Shown here: positions 16,607 through 25,499 of the stretch, one piece after another
Numbering within the stretch: the stretch's first letter is position 1
How the letters are laid out: the number at the start of each line of letters is the position of its first letter
Assembly (NCBI RefSeq): GCF_036181745.1
Contig: NZ_CP108080.1
Location: 8,063,501 to 8,127,500, forward strand
Reading direction: 5' to 3'
DNA: 64,000 nt
Origin: Streptomyces sp. NBC_00259
GTDB lineage: Bacteria > Actinomycetota > Actinomycetes > Streptomycetales > Streptomycetaceae
Notes under the pieces: generated by a model
Told to the model about the DNA's origin: nothing
Databases searched by the model: none
The model's input: the letters and a program-made list of their open reading frames with translations, nothing else
Made by a program: the position numbers and the translations under genes

Positions 16607-18033
16607 GTTGCGTCCAGGGAAGTGGTGTACGGCTTTGGCCTGATCCGGGGGTTTGCTCCGGCATCGGGATGAGGCCCGCATAGACGAACGGCCACCGGCT
16701 GATCTTCGAAGTGTCGAAGCCTCGAAGGAGATCAGCACGATGACCGCACCCGACAGTCTGCCCCTGCACGCCCTCGCCGAGAACAACCTTGCCGCGGCGA
16801 GTCCCGATCTGCTGCGCGCGATGGTCAAGACGTTCGCCGACGCGCTCATGTCCGCGGAGGCCGACGCCCTCTGCAATGCCGAATACGGGCAGGTCAGCGA
16901 CGAACGCGTCAACCACCGCAACGGCTACCGCCCACGCGAGTGGGATACCAGGGCCGGCACCGTCGAACTCGCCGTCCCCAAACTCAGGTCCGGCAGCTAC
17001 TTCCCGCACTGGCTCCTCGAACGCCGCCGCCGGGCCGAGCAGGCCCTCATCTCGGTGGTCGCCACCGCCTACCTCCTCGGCGTCTCCACCCGCCGGGTCG
17101 AGAAACTCGCCGAGTCCCTCGGCGTCACCCAGCTCTCGAAGTCCCAGGTCAGCGCGATGGCCAAGCATCTCGACGAACACGTCGCCGCCTTCCGCAACCG
17201 GCCGCTCGACGCCGGCCCTTACACCTTCGTCTGGGTCGACGCCCTGACCCAGAAGGTCCGGGAAGGCGGCCGCATCATCAACGTCCATACCCCGGTCGCG
17301 GTGGGCGTCAACGCCGACGGGCACCGGGAGATCCTGGGCCTGGACGTCACGACCGCCGAGGACGGCGCGGGCTGGCTCGCCTTCCTGCGCTCGCTCGTCG
17401 CCCGTGGCCTGTCCGGCGTCCAGCTCGTCGTCTCCGATGCCCACGCCGGTCTCGTCGACGCGATCGGCGCCACGCTGCCCGGCGCGTCCTGGCAGCGCTG
17501 CCGCACCCACTACGCGAGGAATCTCCTGAGCCAGGTCCCGAAGTCGGCCCAGCCCTGGGTGGCCACACTGCTGCGGACCGTGTTCGAACAACCCGACACC
17601 GACGCGGTGACCGCCCAGATGGCTCACGTACTGGACGCTCTGGAAGCCAAGTTCCCCAAAGCGGCAACCCACTTGGACGCCGCCCAGCACGACCTGCTGG
17701 CATTCACCGGCTTCCCTCGTGAGCTCTGGCGGCAGATCTGGTCGAACAACCCGCAGGAACGGCTGAACAAGGAGATCCGCCGCCGCACCGACGTGGTCGG
17801 CGTCTTCCCCGACCGCACCGCCGTCGTCCGCCTGGTCGGCGCGGTCCTGGCCGAGCAGAACGACGAGTGGACCGAGGCCCGCCGTTACATGGGCCTCGAC
17901 CTGCTCGCCAAGGCCCGACTCCACCCGATCGAGTCAGAAACCGACGAGACCGCACTGCCCACCGAACTCACCGCATAGCCTCAAACAAGAGATCACCGAG
18001 TGGCCGTCGATACACCACTCCAGCGGACGTGAC
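16607..18033 (+). mobile_element. IS256-family insertion sequence
   Basis: A 1427-base element with 23-base imperfect terminal inverted repeats (17 of 23 match), each containing AGTGGTGTA. It is flanked by the direct repeat CCGAGGCCGG (16597-16606 and 18034-18043). IS256 elements normally duplicate 8-9 bases, so part of the ten-base match is probably chance. Removing the element and one repeat restores the frame of the host transposase across LTEAGIRCWADKGYQGAGGT, which confirms both boundaries. Confidence 0.88.
16740..17978 (+). CDS. IS256-family transposase
   Basis: Mutator-type DDE transposase, 412 residues, apparently intact. The ATG at 16740 has AAGGAG upstream. The N-terminal DNA-binding part includes NHRNGYRPREWDTRAGTVEL and VPKLRSGSYFP; the catalytic core has FVWVDALTQKVREGGR (first Asp, about 160), LVVSDAHAGLVDAI (second Asp) and WSNNPQERLNKEIRRRTDVVG (the Glu in the NxxERxNxEI motif). 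RCRTHYARNLL is the typical segment after the second Asp. It is the only full gene of the element and could still move the element. Confidence 0.93.
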   Translation: MTAPDSLPLHALAENNLAAASPDLLRAMVKTFADALMSAEADALCNAEYGQVSDERVNHRNGYRPREWDTRAGTVELAVPKLRSGSYFPHWLLERRRRAEQALISVVATAYLLGVSTRRVEKLAESLGVTQLSKSQVSAMAKHLDEHVAAFRNRPLDAGPYTFVWVDALTQKVREGGRIINVHTPVAVGVNADGHREILGLDVTTAEDGAGWLAFLRSLVARGLSGVQLVVSDAHAGLVDAIGATLPGASWQRCRTHYARNLLSQVPKSAQPWVATLLRTVFEQPDTDAVTAQMAHVLDALEAKFPKAATHLDAAQHDLLAFTGFPRELWRQIWSNNPQERLNKEIRRRTDVVGVFPDRTAVVRLVGAVLAEQNDEWTEARRYMGLDLLAKARLHPIESETDETALPTELTA

Positions 18034-18304
18034 CCGAGGCCGGCATCCGCTGTTGGGCCGACAAGGGGTACCAAGGAGCCGGCGGAACCATCAGCGTGGC
18101 CTACGGCGGCCGCTGGGACAAACTCTCCACAGGCCACAAGCAGTCAACCGCGCCCATGCCAAAATCCGTGCGCTGGGTGAGCAGGCTATGGCCACGCTCA
18201 AGACCTGGCGACTGCTGCGCAAGCTACGGTGCAGCACCACCCGCATCACCAGCCTTGTCCAAGCCGTCCTCACCCCCCACCTGACCTGCTCAAACCAAGG
18301 TTGA
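18034..18304 (+). pseudogene. IS5-type transposase, 3' half
   Basis: Right half of the transposase started at 16012. It reads IRCWADKGYQGAGGT and GRWDKLSTG, then after a frameshift near 18135 VNRAHAKIRALGEQAMATLK and WRLLRKLRCSTTRITSLVQA to the end LTCSNQG. The third catalytic region is present but the frame is broken independently of the IS256 insertion. Confidence 0.75.
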
Positions 18305-18397
18305 AAAAGCCTCAGTGCGTATGGCGTCCACGGAACCCGGAGGAGGAAATGCACTCTGCCGCAGACCCGCGAGCTCAGGATCGGGGCGGGCGAGGCT

Positions 18398-19075
18398 CTA
18401 TTCGGGCTGTGCCCGCCATGGCAAGCGGCGTAGTTCCTCAGCAAGGGCCCGGACTGCGGACTCTCCGTAGCGTCGCGCCCACAAGTTGAGCAACTCCTCG
18501 TTGTCCAAAAAGAACTTCCAGTCGCTGATCACCCCCTGCCTCACGAACAGAAACGGCACGGGCGATTGGAATGGCCGGAAGTTCGGGTTGTAAATCGCAG
18601 TCCCCTCGTTGCCTTCGTAGAACGGCCCGAACAAGATCCCATCGTCCGCATACGACGGAACTGCAAGATGCTGTAGGACGTCGTCAAAGACGCCCTGGGC
18701 ACGATCAGGCGGCAAGTCGGTGAAGACGACGACGATTACTTTGTAGTCGGCATCGTCACCGCCAGTGGGTTGAGTCTCCAGGAACAGTCTCTTGTAACCG
18801 TTCATGAGCTCGACAACGTCTGCCTCGCCCCGGTCGGCGATCTGCTCCGGAGCGAGCCAGAGGACCTTGCGTTCCAATGACCCAGGCACGAAGGGACAGA
18901 CGGCCCCAGCGCGGCCGAGATCCTTGTGAGGCTTGACCACGAAGGTCTTGATCCAGTCGGTGACGGCTTGAAGCGCTTCTAGATCGCTGTCCGCGAGCTC
19001 TGCCGTCCTGCTGTCCTCCTCGAGATCCTCGAGGAGGAAGAGATTGGTGTTCGGCTGTTTGCGCGTGACGGACAT
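18398..19075 (-). CDS. DUF6875 domain protein
   Basis: Cytosolic protein of unknown function, 225 residues. ATG at 19073-19075 has GGAGG upstream and gives MSVTRKQPNTNLFLLEDL. Features that recall DUF6875 are WIKTFVVKPHKDLGRAGAVCPFVP near 50-73 (with a CPF motif), ELMNGYKRLFLE, a VIVVVFTDLP strand and LHLAVPS-type ending, then FYEGNEGTAIYNPNFRPFQSP and PFLFVRQGVISDWKFFLDN. Streptomyces carry such genes next to biosynthetic loci (from memory). Base composition is somewhat lower in GC than its neighbours. Family assignment is from memory. Confidence 0.6.
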   Translation of the reverse strand: MSVTRKQPNTNLFLLEDLEEDSRTAELADSDLEALQAVTDWIKTFVVKPHKDLGRAGAVCPFVPGSLERKVLWLAPEQIADRGEADVVELMNGYKRLFLETQPTGGDDADYKVIVVVFTDLPPDRAQGVFDDVLQHLAVPSYADDGILFGPFYEGNEGTAIYNPNFRPFQSPVPFLFVRQGVISDWKFFLDNEELLNLWARRYGESAVRALAEELRRLPWRAQPE

Positions 19076-19367
19076 CTGCGCCTCCTTCGGCGACGCCCTC
19101 AGTATGACCAACTCCTCCGCCATTCGCACCCGTGACGTCCCCTGGTCTACACCCTGGTGGAGCAAGCCGGAGAATAGCGGCGGTCAAGGCGCGTCGTGCT
19201 CGTTGGACAAGGCGACCGAGGCGAGAGCGTCTCGCGATCAGCTAAATCTATGTCGCAGCGCACTGCCGAGGTGGGCTTTACTAGATCGAGGAGCGGCGCT
19301 ACTCAGGTTGAGCTCCGTATTGATGAGCAGTGGCTGCGCATGGTGAGATCGATGGGCCGCTGCCCGC

Positions 19368-21527
19368 CTAAGGGGCCTGGCGGGGGACTACGGGGAGAGT
19401 GATCGAGCTGGGAAGCAGGCGACCCGTGAAAACGCGGTTGACGGCCTCATGGTGATAGGAATCGTCGTAGTCACGCTCCCAGCCCGGGGTGGCCCCGCGG
19501 CCCTCAGCGGGTGAAATCTCAACGCGCAGGTGATGTCCTGCCGCGATGCGTCCGGTGGCCGCCATCATTTCCACCTCCACCTTGACGACTTCGTCGGGCA
19601 GTAGAGGCAGGGCGTCTTCGCGTCGGTGCGTGTGCCAAGGGCGCTCGGCGGTGGAACGTTCGGGATCAAGAACCCGATGCGAGGCCTTGAGACATCCCCA
19701 GGTGAGCGGGGCAACCGATTCAGGGTCGCGCGTCTGGTAGGTGACTTCTCGCTGACCGTCCATGACGCGTAGCGCGACGAAGAAGTCGGCGTCGGCCGAC
19801 GTGGACGCGACCCACAAGACGGCCCGGAAATGACCCGCCAACTCGAGGTCCTCGTCGAAGGGGGTTGATTCGAACACCGCCATCGGCAGCCCGGGGGCCG
19901 CAGCCCGCACATCGGCGGAATACTCAGCAGTTCCCATGTGCTCGGGCAGCTGCGGAGTGATGGTTCTGTGCCCGTGCCCGTGCCCGTTGCCGGTGTCGAG
20001 GTAGAGTTTGCGGTATTCGGTGCCGGGGACCGGCCAGGTGGCTGCGTCACGCCATTCGAAGCCTCCGTCGCCGGTCCGCATGATCATGCGGACCGGCGAC
20101 GGCTCCCGGACCGGCTCCTCTCCCTTGAGGAACCGGTCGAAGAACGCTTCCAGTTCGGGCCGACAGTCCTCATACATGTATGAGCTGTAAGCGGCGTCCA
20201 GGACCAGCAGTTGTTTGAAAGGGGACGACAGCTGTGAGAACGCTTCGAAACCGGCGCGCGAGTGAATCATCAAGGTCTGGCTCACCGCCGTGAGGACGGG
20301 GATGTCGATGCCGGCGAAATCAGCCGACAGGAGCCCCTCTCCCGCGTAGTAACCGTCGTCCCACGGGTGGCTGGCCAACTCATCAATAAAGTCTACGGCG
20401 TCAGCATTCCGGCCTCTTGCCTTGCCCACCATCCCCTCCCACCACCAACGGCGGTAGTTCTTGAGGAGGATGCCTCCCGGATACGCCAGGTCGCGATAGG
20501 CGTCCGAGTCCGATGAAAGGGGAGCAATCGCTTTGAGAGCGGGCGGCTGCAGAGCAGCGACGTTCCACTGGATGGTTGCGTTGTACGAGCCGCCGTAGAG
20601 TCCGACGTTGCCGTTGCTCCAGGACTGTTCGGCAGTCCATTGGATGGCGTCGTAGTAGTCGAGTGCTTCCTGCTTCGAGAACGGATTCAGCGTTCCCGGC
20701 GTGTTGCCCACTCCGCGGCCGTCCACTCGGATGACGACATACCCACGCGGTACCCATGTGCTGGCGTTTGCGCTGACCGCGTTTTCCGAGTACCGGAAAT
20801 ACGAGGGGATGCCGTCGGTACTCTTCTCGAACCAGGCGGCTTCCTTCTCCTCACTCGCAGCGTGGTCTGCCTCACTGAAGACCGAGCCCGTCTCGAACGC
20901 TCTACCGTAAACCCCCAGCCGCATGAGGACCGGGTAGGAACCGGCCTCCAGGGGGCGGAAGACGTCTGCCAGGAGATAGCTCCCGTCGCGAGTGGGGATC
21001 TTGACGTCCCGGAAGAGCTTGATGCCTGCAAGAGCACGCCGCAGGTGGTTGCGTGCCTCAGCAGATCCTCGGAAACGGAGCCCGAGCTCGCCGAATACCG
21101 CGCGGACGGCGTCCGACGTCGCGAAGGACTCCGCGTCGCGCTCGAACGAAATGTCTTCGGCATGGACGCTGACCACGTCGCGGACGGTCTTGTCGATCGT
21201 CACGCCGCTGCGTAGGTCTGCCTCCCGCCCCAGGCTCTGCACGAAGCGCGCACGATTGACTGTTCCCGGGAGCGTGGGATCTGGATCCCCCGTCGCGGCG
21301 CTGTCATGCAGACTCGCCAGCGTCAGATGCGCAGCTGCAGCCGCGGTGCCGATGACCAGGTTGTCGATGAAGAAGGTCACCGTCTCGCCGGCCTGATAGA
21401 AGAACCTCCCCGTCTCGTCGGTCACGCCCTCATGGGTAGACGTCCGATAGCCCAGGCCCACGAAGGGCCCGTCACGGAAGTCACCGGTCAGCGGCCCCTC
21501 AGAAGGTGTTGGCTGCGATGCACTCAT
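19368..21527 (-). CDS. CocE/NonD-type alpha/beta hydrolase with extra N-terminal module
   Basis: Peptidase S15-like esterase or acylase, 719 residues. Residues 175-719 are the hydrolase: IPTRDGSYLLADVFRP at 177-192, YVVIRVDGRGVGNTPG near 264-279, nucleophile Ser314 in LYGGSYNAT, and a C-terminal jelly-roll domain (DFFVALRVMDGQ, HHLRVEISPAEG). Residues 12-170 are unusual: GLGYRTSTHEGVTDETGRFFY and AGETVTFFIDNLVIG, then a VNRARFVQSLG helix. That pattern is best known from secreted Gram-negative proteins (a V-D-x-x-G-x-F-x-Y module), yet no signal peptide is seen here. The gene heads a leftward group with an ABM monooxygenase, a SnoaL protein and a hydroxyacid dehydrogenase. Substrate unknown. 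Confidence 0.8.
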   Translation of the reverse strand: MSASQPTPSEGPLTGDFRDGPFVGLGYRTSTHEGVTDETGRFFYQAGETVTFFIDNLVIGTAAAAAHLTLASLHDSAATGDPDPTLPGTVNRARFVQSLGREADLRSGVTIDKTVRDVVSVHAEDISFERDAESFATSDAVRAVFGELGLRFRGSAEARNHLRRALAGIKLFRDVKIPTRDGSYLLADVFRPLEAGSYPVLMRLGVYGRAFETGSVFSEADHAASEEKEAAWFEKSTDGIPSYFRYSENAVSANASTWVPRGYVVIRVDGRGVGNTPGTLNPFSKQEALDYYDAIQWTAEQSWSNGNVGLYGGSYNATIQWNVAALQPPALKAIAPLSSDSDAYRDLAYPGGILLKNYRRWWWEGMVGKARGRNADAVDFIDELASHPWDDGYYAGEGLLSADFAGIDIPVLTAVSQTLMIHSRAGFEAFSQLSSPFKQLLVLDAAYSSYMYEDCRPELEAFFDRFLKGEEPVREPSPVRMIMRTGDGGFEWRDAATWPVPGTEYRKLYLDTGNGHGHGHRTITPQLPEHMGTAEYSADVRAAAPGLPMAVFESTPFDEDLELAGHFRAVLWVASTSADADFFVALRVMDGQREVTYQTRDPESVAPLTWGCLKASHRVLDPERSTAERPWHTHRREDALPLLPDEVVKVEVEMMAATGRIAAGHHLRVEISPAEGRGATPGWERDYDDSYHHEAVNRVFTGRLLPSSITLPVVPRQAP

Positions 21528-21575
21528 TATTTCTCTCCGCGTATTACTTGGCTGATCGGGTGGGACGGCGGATGT

Positions 21576-21878
21576 TCAGAGACCATCGATCACGGTGATC
21601 GCGTGGAATGGGGTGGGCGGTGCGGTGAAGAAGGGCGCCACCGCGGTGGAGAACGTGGTGAACCCCTCGGTCTTCACGAACACATCGGTGTGGTGCTCCA
21701 TCGACTGCCACAGGGCGGCGAGCAGGAGGACGCCTTCCCGGTCAACGGCGCGGAGCAGTTGCAGGTCCAAACAACCGTCGGCCTCTTCAAGGGTCGGCAC
21801 CTGCGATCGGACGACGGACTCGAACTCGTCTTCTCTGCCCTGCGCGACCGCAAGCTGGACAACTTCCCAGACAGCCAT
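21576..21878 (-). CDS. ABM-domain monooxygenase-like protein
   Basis: Small dimeric ferredoxin-like protein of the antibiotic biosynthesis monooxygenase family, 100 residues. It begins MAVWEVVQLAVAQGREDEFE, the typical strand plus helix, and contains ADGCLDLQLLRAVDREGVLLLAALWQSMEHH, the common xDGCxxxxLxxxxxxPxxxxxxxxWxSxExH layout. It may oxidise aromatic or quinone intermediates without cofactor; the reaction is not known. It lies 48 bases upstream of the CocE gene on the same strand, probably one operon. Confidence 0.75.
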   Translation of the reverse strand: MAVWEVVQLAVAQGREDEFESVVRSQVPTLEEADGCLDLQLLRAVDREGVLLLAALWQSMEHHTDVFVKTEGFTTFSTAVAPFFTAPPTPFHAITVIDGL

Positions 21879-21990
21879 GCTTCTCCGCCCTGTGTTCAGT
21901 CTTCTTCGCGGGCGGCAGGCGGCCCGTGAAAGCTATTCGCCTTGTCATGCTATGGAGTTGACAGATTCTGCTGTGCTCCGCCCGCGAGAA

Positions 21991-22482
21991 CTACTTCTTC
22001 GGCGGCAGCGCCATCGGGAGATTGTGCTTCACCTGATGGAGCGTGAACACCCAGCCGTCCTCGGTCCTGAGCAGGCGGGAGTCATAGCGGCCGATCATGG
22101 TGAGTGCCAGCGCCCCTTGCACCATGTTGAATCCGAAGGGCCAGCCGTTGTCGGGTTCGGGCCGAGCGTCGGCGTTGGACTCGACTACCACAAACTGGGC
22201 GCGCATTCGCGCCGTGTCGCCGGTGATTTCCACGATGTGGTCGGTGGTCAGGTAATGCATGCCGCGCCCGGCAGGCAGGGAGCTGTTCTGCATCATGGCG
22301 CGGATACTGGCGTGGCCGATCACGTCCGCGCCGTGTGCGATGTACTCATCTCGGCCGTACCGGCTGAATATCTGGAATTCCCCATCCGGGGCGAACAGTT
22401 CCGCGAGGGCTTCTCCGTCACGTTCTTCGAGTGCCTGCCCATACCGTGCAAGAAGTTCGGTGATTTCATGCCTGTCACTCAT
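21991..22482 (-). CDS. SnoaL-like (NTF2 fold) protein
   Basis: Nuclear-transport-factor-2-fold protein, 163 residues; members act as isomerases, dehydratases or binding proteins in aromatic and polyketide metabolism. ATG 22480-22482 gives MSDRHEITELLARYGQALEERDGEALAELFAPDGEFQIF, a standard SnoaL_4 start. Later HYLTTDHIVEITGDTARMRAQF and DGWVFTLHQVKHN complete the fold. Same strand as its neighbours (gaps about 110 bases each side). Its precise role is not predictable. Confidence 0.75.
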   Translation of the reverse strand: MSDRHEITELLARYGQALEERDGEALAELFAPDGEFQIFSRYGRDEYIAHGADVIGHASIRAMMQNSSLPAGRGMHYLTTDHIVEITGDTARMRAQFVVVESNADARPEPDNGWPFGFNMVQGALALTMIGRYDSRLLRTEDGWVFTLHQVKHNLPMALPPKK

Positions 22483-22585
22483 GGAGAGATCCTTCTGTGG
22501 TCGAGCTCGGTGGGTGTTTCTGTCGTCTGAAAGGAGAGGGGATCGCCGTGTTGTCCGACCGGCGCCGGATGGAATCCCGGACGTG

Positions 22586-23530
22586 TCACTCAAGGACGCG
22601 GACCGGCGTGCCGGCGGCAAACGCTGCGATGTCCTCGACGGCGTCTTTGTAGAAGGTCTCGTAGTTGCCTTCTGTCACGTAGCCGATGTGCGGGGTGACG
22701 ACGGCGTTGTCCAGGCTTCGCAGTACGTGGTGTGCCGGCAGGGGCTCGATGTCGAACACGTCGAGTGCTGCACCGCCGATCCGTCGCGCCTGCAAGGCGC
22801 CGACCAGTGCGTCTTCGTCCACGATGGGGCCTCGCGAGGTGTTGACCAGTAGAGCCGTCGGCTTCATGGAGGAAATTTCGGTCGCTCCGACGAGGCCGCG
22901 GGTGCGGTCGCTGAGAAGCAGGTGGATCGACAGCACATCGGAGCTGGTGAACAGCTCCTGCTTGGACACGGCGGTCACACCGTGTTCCGCGGCTTTCTCG
23001 GCTGTGAGGTTCTGGCTCCAGGCGATGGTCTTCATGCCGAACGCCCGGCCCACCCGGGCCACCCTGGATCCGATCCTGCCGAGTCCCAGCAAACCGAGCG
23101 TCTTGCCCTCCAGGTCGGAGCCGACGCTCAGCTGCCACCCGCCTTCGCGTACCAGCCGCGTCTCGCCGGGAATGTTCTTTGCCGCAGCGAGGATCAGAGC
23201 CCAGGTGAGCTCCGGCGCGGCCGAGAAGCGGGAGTAGTCCGTACCGCACACCACGATGCCCTGTGCGTTGGCGGCTGGGATGTCGATGGCGGCGTTGCCC
23301 ATCCCGGTGGTGACGAGCAGCTTCAGCTGACTGAGTCGACGCAGTACATCGGACGGGAACGGCGTGCGCTCCCGCATCGCCACCACCACATCGAAATCGG
23401 CTAGCTGCGCTACGACTTTGTCCGCGTCAGGAAGAGGCCCGTGGAATACCTCCACGTGGGCTTTCAGGGAATCCCAGTCGGCAAACTTCCTTGCCACGTT
23501 CTGGTAATCGTCAAGCACTGCGATGCGCAT
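22586..23530 (-). CDS. D-2-hydroxyacid dehydrogenase
   Basis: NAD(P)-dependent reductase of 2-keto acids, 314 residues. ATG 23528-23530 (MRIAVLDDYQNVARKFADW) is chosen over an upstream ATG at 23548. The nucleotide-binding turn GLGRIG is at residues 149-154 in LGLLGLGRIGSRVARVGRAF; NTSRGPIVDEDAL contains the substrate-binding Arg; TPHIGYVTEGNYE contains the catalytic His. DYQN at the start marks the subfamily of actinobacterial and plant-symbiont enzymes. Beside hmgA, a phenylpyruvate or hydroxyphenylpyruvate type substrate is plausible (inference). It is divergent from hmgA across the operator at 23818. Confidence 0.88.
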   Translation of the reverse strand: MRIAVLDDYQNVARKFADWDSLKAHVEVFHGPLPDADKVVAQLADFDVVVAMRERTPFPSDVLRRLSQLKLLVTTGMGNAAIDIPAANAQGIVVCGTDYSRFSAAPELTWALILAAAKNIPGETRLVREGGWQLSVGSDLEGKTLGLLGLGRIGSRVARVGRAFGMKTIAWSQNLTAEKAAEHGVTAVSKQELFTSSDVLSIHLLLSDRTRGLVGATEISSMKPTALLVNTSRGPIVDEDALVGALQARRIGGAALDVFDIEPLPAHHVLRSLDNAVVTPHIGYVTEGNYETFYKDAVEDIAAFAAGTPVRVLE

Positions 23531-23817
23531 GTTATCCATTCCGTCCAACGCCTCCGTCGAATGCGAGGATCCTGAAGCAGTCAGTGGGAGAAAACCTTTC
23601 CCCTGCCAGCCTGTCGCCTCGTGCGTGCGATTAATTCAGGGCAATTCCATGCCCGAGGGGTGGAGAGCCACTCGAGGCGGCGCATGGCCAGTCGGATGCC
23701 CGCCCCGTGTGTCGATCTAGCAAAGCGGGGTCGGCGTCGACTTCCCATGGCAGTCTCCTTTTTCGGACGGCCAAGCGATCTCCTCCGATGACCAGGCGAA
23801 GCCCGGACCCGCACTGC

Positions 23818-23871
23818 TGATAGAGGTCTATCACTTGCGCCTCGATTGGGGCAAGTGATAGACCGGTATCA
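23818..23871. promoter_or_regulatory. Dyad operator between the hydroxyacid dehydrogenase and hmgA
   Basis: Two palindromes, TGATAGAGGTCTATCA (23818-23833) and TGATAGACCGGTATCA (23856-23871), are linked by perfect 14-base arms GGTCTATCACTTGC and GCAAGTGATAGACC. The site lies about 130 bases before hmgA in the divergent intergenic region. The TetR gene downstream of hmgA is the obvious candidate binder. Confidence 0.75.
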
Positions 23872-24000
23872 GTTAGCTGCCCGGCCACCCAACGGGGCGG
23901 CGAGACGGCAACGTTGATCTACGACTGCGCGTGCCACGAACATCACAGCGCCTGAGCGGCGGGACGTATCGGGCAAAGTTCAACGCGGAAGGATCTGGAA

Positions 24001-25371
24001 ATGACGATGACCCCTGAGGGGATCAAGGCAGAGGCTCAGGTGCGGGTACGGGCCCGCAAGAGGGCAGCATCGCTGAGCTACTCCACTGGTTTCGGCAACG
24101 AGCACAGCAGTGAGGCCCTGGCGGGGACGCTGCCGGAGGGACGCAACAACCCTCAGCGCCCTGCACACGGCCTGTACACGGAGCTGCTGTCCGGCACGGC
24201 GTTCACCGAACTCCGGCCGATCACTCGCCGGACCTGGCTCTACCGCATCCGTCCATCGATCGTGCACCCGCCTTTCAAGCGCATCGATCACCCGAGCCTG
24301 CTCACGCCGCCGTTCACGGAGGTTCCCATAGAGCCGAGGCTGCTGTTCTGGGCGCCGAGGCCGGCGCCTGCGGCAGGAACCGATTTCGTCTCCGGCCTGT
24401 GGACCCTGGGCGGCAACGGTGATCCCGCCCTGCGTAGCGGCATGGCGATCCACCTCTACACGGCCGACACGTCCATGACCGATCGCGTGTTCAGCAATGC
24501 TGACGGCGAATTGCTGATCATGCCCGAGCTGGGCGGTTTGCTCATCCACACCGAACTCGGTCTGCTGAGCGTGCAGCCCGGCTCGGTCGCCCTGATACCC
24601 CGTGGCATCAAGTTCCGCGTCGAGATCCTGGGCGCCGCCGGCCAGGAAGACGCCCCGGCGTTCGTCCGCGGGTACGTGTGCGAGAACTTCGGCACGCCGT
24701 TCGCCCTCCCGGAACTCGGCCTCATCGGCGCCACGGGACTGGCGAACGCCCGCGATTTCCGCGCCCCCGTTGCCGCCTATGACGATGAAGAGCGGCCGTT
24801 CGAGGTGATCCACAAGGTCGCCGGAAATCTCTGGAGCGCCACCTACGACCACTCTCCGCTGGACGTCGTGGCGTGGCACGGGAACAGCGTCCCCTACGTA
24901 TACAAGCTCCATGACTTCCAGGCCCTGGGCACGGTCAGCTTCGATCACCCGGATCCTTCGATGCTGACGGCGCTCACTTCGGTGACCAGCACACCGGGCC
25001 TGCCCAACATCGACTTCCTCATCGTGCCTTCCGTATGGTCGGTTGCAGAGAACACCTTCCGGCCCCCGTGGTACCACCGCAACGTGAGCACCGAGTGGGT
25101 CGGTGTGATCGAGGAGGCGCCGAATCCGGGCGGCTACCTGCAGGGCATAAGCACTCTGACCAACATGATGACCTCGCACGGGATGGGAGAACCCGTCTGG
25201 GAGGCTGCCACTCAGGCCGACCTCGTGCCGGAGAAGTCCGAGGGGATGATGGTCATGCTGGAGACGCAGTGGCCGATTGTGGTCACGGCGCAGGCGGCTC
25301 AGGCGGTCGGCTCCCCCGACGGTGAGGTGCTGCGCAGCGAGGCAAGCCTCCCGAGAAATTTCCGTTACTGA
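24001..25371 (+). CDS. hmgA: Homogentisate 1,2-dioxygenase
   Basis: Fe(II) enzyme that opens the ring of homogentisate to maleylacetoacetate in tyrosine and phenylalanine breakdown. 456 residues, full family length. The start MTMTPEGIKA has GGAAGGA upstream (ATG 24007 is a close alternative). The N-terminal signature is YSTGFGNEHSSEALAGTLPEGRNNPQ. Iron ligands are predicted as His359 and Glu365 (PPWYHRNVSTEWVG) and His393 (MTSHGMGE). The C-terminal MVMLETQWPIVVT segment is also conserved. The later pathway enzymes (maleylacetoacetate isomerase, fumarylacetoacetase) are not next to it; FAH-family genes occur 30 kb further right. Regulation is likely through the dyad at 23818. Confidence 0.96.
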   Translation: MTMTPEGIKAEAQVRVRARKRAASLSYSTGFGNEHSSEALAGTLPEGRNNPQRPAHGLYTELLSGTAFTELRPITRRTWLYRIRPSIVHPPFKRIDHPSLLTPPFTEVPIEPRLLFWAPRPAPAAGTDFVSGLWTLGGNGDPALRSGMAIHLYTADTSMTDRVFSNADGELLIMPELGGLLIHTELGLLSVQPGSVALIPRGIKFRVEILGAAGQEDAPAFVRGYVCENFGTPFALPELGLIGATGLANARDFRAPVAAYDDEERPFEVIHKVAGNLWSATYDHSPLDVVAWHGNSVPYVYKLHDFQALGTVSFDHPDPSMLTALTSVTSTPGLPNIDFLIVPSVWSVAENTFRPPWYHRNVSTEWVGVIEEAPNPGGYLQGISTLTNMMTSHGMGEPVWEAATQADLVPEKSEGMMVMLETQWPIVVTAQAAQAVGSPDGEVLRSEASLPRNFRY

Positions 25372-25499
25372 CACCCTGAGCCAGCACGGTGCCTCAAGCG
25401 GCGGCCCGGCGCACAGTTCATCCCTGCCCCATTCCCGGACAGGGGAACGGCGGCGTCGAGGCCGCGGCTTCGGTGTGGCACTCTGCTAATCTGTCAGTC

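Noticed and set aside
15953..18397. A single composite transposon made of the IS5-type and IS256 elements
   Set aside because: The IS256 element sits inside the IS5-type gene with its own target repeat, so it is a nested insertion, not a composite.
23631..23888. 85-codon minus-strand ORF in the hmgA intergenic region
   Set aside because: It overlaps the dyad operator and shows no protein-like motif or ribosome site.
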